Shown: piece by piece, positions 61,339 to 64,000 of the stretch
Numbering within the stretch: position 1 is the first letter of the stretch
How the letters are laid out: each line of letters begins with the position of its first letter
NCBI RefSeq assembly: GCF_037338445.1
Contig: NZ_CP147838.1
Coordinates: 744,001-808,000, forward strand
DNA length: 64,000 nt
Direction of reading: 5' to 3'
DNA from: Salinibaculum sp. SYNS191
Lineage (GTDB): Archaea; Halobacteriota; Halobacteria; Halobacteriales; Haloarculaceae
The notes under the pieces: generated by a model
What the model was told of the DNA's origin: nothing
The model's database searches: none
What the model saw: only the letters and a program-made list of their open reading frames with translations
Position numbers and translations under genes: made by a program

Positions 61339-63986
61339 GCGAGGGCTACGCAGACCGGAACGCGCTGGTCGCCGAGGAGTCGAACCGCTACGACAGAGGG
61401 CTGGACAGCGCAATCGCGCTCAGCGTCGTCGAGTTCACGCTCGGCATGCTCACCCTCGGGAAGGTGGTCGCGCTCGACACGAGCGGCGCGGCACTCGGTG
61501 AACTGTTCCTCACGATGCTGGCCGTCGCCGTCGGCGGCGTCGGCCTCGTCGGGTTGTTCTCCTACACCAACGTCGTCCCGGTCACCTCCCGACGCGTGCG
61601 GGGTATCGCCCTCGGGGCGCTCGTCAGCCTCGTCGGGTTGACGGTAGTGACCTACGCCGTCGACATGACGCTGGCGACGGCGCTCGGACTGATGTTGCTC
61701 GTCCAGGCCGTCGCCGTCGCCACGGCGGGGGTCACCTCCCGGCTGGAACTCGTCGACACCGAACCGAACGCGACCGCCGGCCTGCTCGCGGGCGTCGTCT
61801 TCGGCATCGTCGGCCTGTTCCTGGGAGCGGCGCTGGGCGGCACGCTCGTCGGGTTCGACTCCCCGGCGTGGGTCGCCGTCGCCCTCGGCGGCGGCGTCGG
61901 CCTGCTGGTGCTGGCCGTCGTGCCCCGCGAAGACCTCGGGTCGACGCTGCCGGCCGCCGTCATCGTCGGCGTCCTCGGCCTGACAGTCACCACGGCGACC
62001 ATCGGCCTCGGCTGGGAGTGGAACCCCGAGGCCATCAACGGCGGCTTCACCGGCGGGACGGTCATCCCGCTCTTTGCCCTCTTTGGCTCCCTGCTGGGGA
62101 GCTGGGCCGCCGCGAAGAGCCGGGCCGGCTTCGGTGCCCGCGGGCGCCAGTTCGGGGCGTTCTTCGTCATCAACCTCAACGCCTTCCTGATGGTCGCGGT
62201 GATGGTCTCCATCGTCCTCTTTGTCACCGTCAAGGGCGTCGGCTACGCCTTCCACGGGTTCGCTATCGGCGCGCCGTCGGCGCTCGTCCTGCTCGCGCCG
62301 CTGCTCGTGCTCGCGCTCAACCGGGCGCGAGCGCCGGCGGGCTCCGACGAGTGGCACGGCGGTGCCCGGCAGTTCTTCCGCGTGCTGCCCCTGGCCGCAA
62401 TCGGTTCGCTCGCCGCGCTGCTGCTGTCGGTCGTCCTGACCGGCGACGCCGTGGAGTTCCCCTTTACCTACACCGTCCTCGTCAACCGGGAGCAGGTCGT
62501 CCTCGACACGGCGGTGTCTGTCACCCCGACGGCGAAAGTCGGGACCCTCCTCGTCCTCGTCGCCGGCCTGCTCCTCTTCGTCTACTTGCTCCGCAAGTAC
62601 GGGAGCCTCCGTAACGTCGGCGGGGACATCGACCGCCTCGCCCCGGTCAGAACGGCGGTCCCGCTCGCGGTCGCGGCGCTGGCCGTCCTGAACGTCGCCT
62701 TCGTGGTACTCGGCAAGCAGCCGTTCGGCCTCCCGCTCGCCGACACGCTCGGGCTGGCCGCCGTCGTCGTCAGTACCCTCGGCGCGGGCGCGCTGGCACT
62801 GCTCCCCCTGGCCGGGACGCTCGCTGGCGACGGGTCGATGGCCGAGACCGCCCGGGAGCGCGCACAGCTGTTCCCCGTTGGCGTCTTCGGCGGCCTCGCC
62901 CTGCTCGCGGCCGTCGTCTTCCTCGAACCGACCGCCGGCGTGAATCCCGTGGTCGGCCCGGCGAACCTCGTGCCGATGGTGGCGATGGCCGCCGCCGGCG
63001 TCTCGCTCGTGACGGCCGTCGCCCTCACCCTCGCCCGGCGGTCGGCCGAGAAGAGCCTCACCGGGCGGATTCTCGGCGACCAGATTGTGCTCGCCCTCGC
63101 GGCCACCGTCGGCTTCGTCGTCCTGATGGCGCTGCACGTCGCGCTGACCGGCGCTGACTTCACGCTGGGCGGCGTGACCATCGGCACCACCGGGACGCTG
63201 TCGTGGCCGATGACGATGTCGCCGTACATCCCGCTGGGGGAGGTCCCCGGCGGCATCCTGCCGGCCGTGGTCGGCACGGTCTGGCTGGTCATCGGTGCGT
63301 CGCTCTTTGCGATTCCGCTGGGCGTCGGCGCGGCCGTCTTCCTGACGGAATATGCAGAACAGGGCAAGTTCACGAGCGTCGTCGAGGTGGCGACCAACGC
63401 CCTCTGGAGCACGCCCAGCGTCGTCTTCGGGCTGTTCGGTGCCGCCTTCCTCATCCCGCGACTCGGCGGCGACGAGTCGCTGATTGCGGGGCAACTGGTG
63501 CTCGGGTTCATGCTATTGCCGCTGGTGCTCATCACCAGCCGGGAGGCGATTCTGGCCGTCCCGGACGAGTACCGCGACGCCAGCGCCGCGCTGGGCGTCG
63601 ACCAGTGGCAGACCGTCCGCAGCGTCGTCCTGCCGGCGGCGATGCCGGGCGTCATCACCGGCGTCATCCTCGGCGTCGGCCGCATCGCCGGCGAGACGGC
63701 ACCGCTCATCCTGGTGCTCGGCTCGACGCTGAACGCGACGGAAGCCATCGACGTGCTCGGCGGCTTCCGCATCCTCGACCAGCCGCCCTTCATCGTCAAC
63801 GACGCGCTCACGCAGGCGTCGGCGTCGCTGCCGACGCAGGTGTGGGGCGTCATCGGCGCGGGCGTCAGCGGCTCCCAGTCTATGGGGTGGGCCTCGGCCT
63901 TTATCCTGCTGATGGTCGTGCTGTCGTTCTACGCCGTCGGTATCATCGCTCGGAAGTACTTCAGGAGGAAACTCGACTATGAGTAA
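61335..63986 (+). CDS. pstA2: Giant phosphate ABC transporter permease PstA (system 2)
   Basis: 883 residues, about three times normal. The C-terminal ~300 residues are a complete PstA permease: YIPLGEVPGGILPAVVGTVW, then EAA loop SREAILAVPDEYRDASAALG and VDQWQTVRSVVLPAAMPGVI, and TGVILGVGRIAGETAPLILV. The first ~570 residues contain around fourteen predicted hydrophobic segments in several pairs, with short charged loops such as SRRVRGIA and AKSRAGFGARGRQFG. No conserved domain was recognised in them. The frame is clean with no stops or low-complexity shifts, arguing against an assembly fusion. Possible extra transport or sensing role is speculative. Confidence 0.9.
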   Translation: MSEGYADRNALVAEESNRYDRGLDSAIALSVVEFTLGMLTLGKVVALDTSGAALGELFLTMLAVAVGGVGLVGLFSYTNVVPVTSRRVRGIALGALVSLVGLTVVTYAVDMTLATALGLMLLVQAVAVATAGVTSRLELVDTEPNATAGLLAGVVFGIVGLFLGAALGGTLVGFDSPAWVAVALGGGVGLLVLAVVPREDLGSTLPAAVIVGVLGLTVTTATIGLGWEWNPEAINGGFTGGTVIPLFALFGSLLGSWAAAKSRAGFGARGRQFGAFFVINLNAFLMVAVMVSIVLFVTVKGVGYAFHGFAIGAPSALVLLAPLLVLALNRARAPAGSDEWHGGARQFFRVLPLAAIGSLAALLLSVVLTGDAVEFPFTYTVLVNREQVVLDTAVSVTPTAKVGTLLVLVAGLLLFVYLLRKYGSLRNVGGDIDRLAPVRTAVPLAVAALAVLNVAFVVLGKQPFGLPLADTLGLAAVVVSTLGAGALALLPLAGTLAGDGSMAETARERAQLFPVGVFGGLALLAAVVFLEPTAGVNPVVGPANLVPMVAMAAAGVSLVTAVALTLARRSAEKSLTGRILGDQIVLALAATVGFVVLMALHVALTGADFTLGGVTIGTTGTLSWPMTMSPYIPLGEVPGGILPAVVGTVWLVIGASLFAIPLGVGAAVFLTEYAEQGKFTSVVEVATNALWSTPSVVFGLFGAAFLIPRLGGDESLIAGQLVLGFMLLPLVLITSREAILAVPDEYRDASAALGVDQWQTVRSVVLPAAMPGVITGVILGVGRIAGETAPLILVLGSTLNATEAIDVLGGFRILDQPPFIVNDALTQASASLPTQVWGVIGAGVSGSQSMGWASAFILLMVVLSFYAVGIIARKYFRRKLDYE

Positions 63987-64000
63987 CGCAATCGGAGACA
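63979..64000 (+). CDS. Start of next CDS, expected pstB2 (partial)
   Basis: ATGAGTAACGCAATCGGAGA begins 8 nt before the end of pstA2 (63979, overlapping its TAA stop), giving MSNAIGD and continuing beyond the window. By position and by the pstS1C1A1B1 order it should be the ATP-binding subunit of the second transporter. The identity rests on context only. Confidence 0.55.

Noticed and set aside
61200..63494. 764-codon minus-strand frame opposite pstA2
   Set aside because: Arg/Asp/Glu/Gln-rich antisense product; the plus-strand frame has consistent membrane segments.
1..64000. CRISPR array, insertion sequence, prophage or toxin-antitoxin pair
   Set aside because: No regularly spaced repeats, transposase motifs, integrase signatures or toxin-antitoxin couples were seen; the only tandem repeat is the 28-nt pair at 1662.

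Overview
The window is haloarchaeal chromosome (class Halobacteria). The signs are high GC with an acidic proteome, archaeal-only genes (SRP19, Gar1, RNase P component 1, FEN-1, L19e/L32e/S4e/S8e), a HalX response regulator, a soluble Htr-type transducer, Tat lipoproteins with halophile-style acidic linkers, and promoters sitting about 26 nt upstream of the ATG, as in leaderless transcripts. The genus cannot be fixed by reading alone. No CRISPR array, insertion sequence, rRNA or phage gene was seen. One tRNA (Gly, GCC) is present.

Layout. 1-7.3 kb: tail of an S9 peptidase, an Old Yellow Enzyme, a DUF4395 membrane protein, fumarase, a soluble chemotaxis transducer, a coiled-coil (phasin-like) protein and FEN-1. 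7.3-13.8 kb: small membrane, acetyltransferase and methyltransferase genes, an ornithine cyclodeaminase homologue, a presenilin-type protease, Gar1, SRP19 and a zinc-ribbon protein. 13.8-18.7 kb: a gene-poor, less GC-biased stretch with a winged-helix regulator, small hypotheticals and a large membrane protein; it looks like accessory DNA. 18.7-33.1 kb: a 24-gene minus-strand superoperon (SPOUT methyltransferase, then L3 through the S10/spc genes to SecY), almost every junction being an ATGA or TAATG-type overlap or a gap of at most 4 nt. 33.3-49 kb: ferritin-like protein, a multi-PAS histidine kinase, tRNA-Gly, a radical SAM/SPASM protein, a degenerate HalX regulator, an MTH1187-type thiamine-binding protein, mch, HAD phosphatases, a GTPBP1-type GTPase, a DnaJ-domain membrane protein, a SIMPL protein, pyrF, DUF2240, rps8e and a GNAT.

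49.3-64 kb is a phosphate locus. It holds a metallophosphoesterase, polyphosphate kinase (ppk1), a converging AbrB-PhoU regulator and two tandem Pst ABC transporters (pstS1C1A1B1, then pstS2C2A2 with the first codons of a following gene, presumably pstB2, at the right edge). High-affinity uptake, its regulator and polyphosphate storage are therefore adjacent. Both PstA permeases are much longer than usual (566 and 883 residues), and the two pstS genes and phoU share a TTTATTA box about 26-30 nt before the ATG.

Most of the window is housekeeping. The points most worth following up are the enlarged second Pst system, the extra C-terminal segment of polyphosphate kinase, a response regulator that has lost its phosphorylation residues, a presenilin homologue with an altered PAL motif, and the accessory region downstream of secY. 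All starts are read by eye; domain and family names come from remembered family features, not from a database search.
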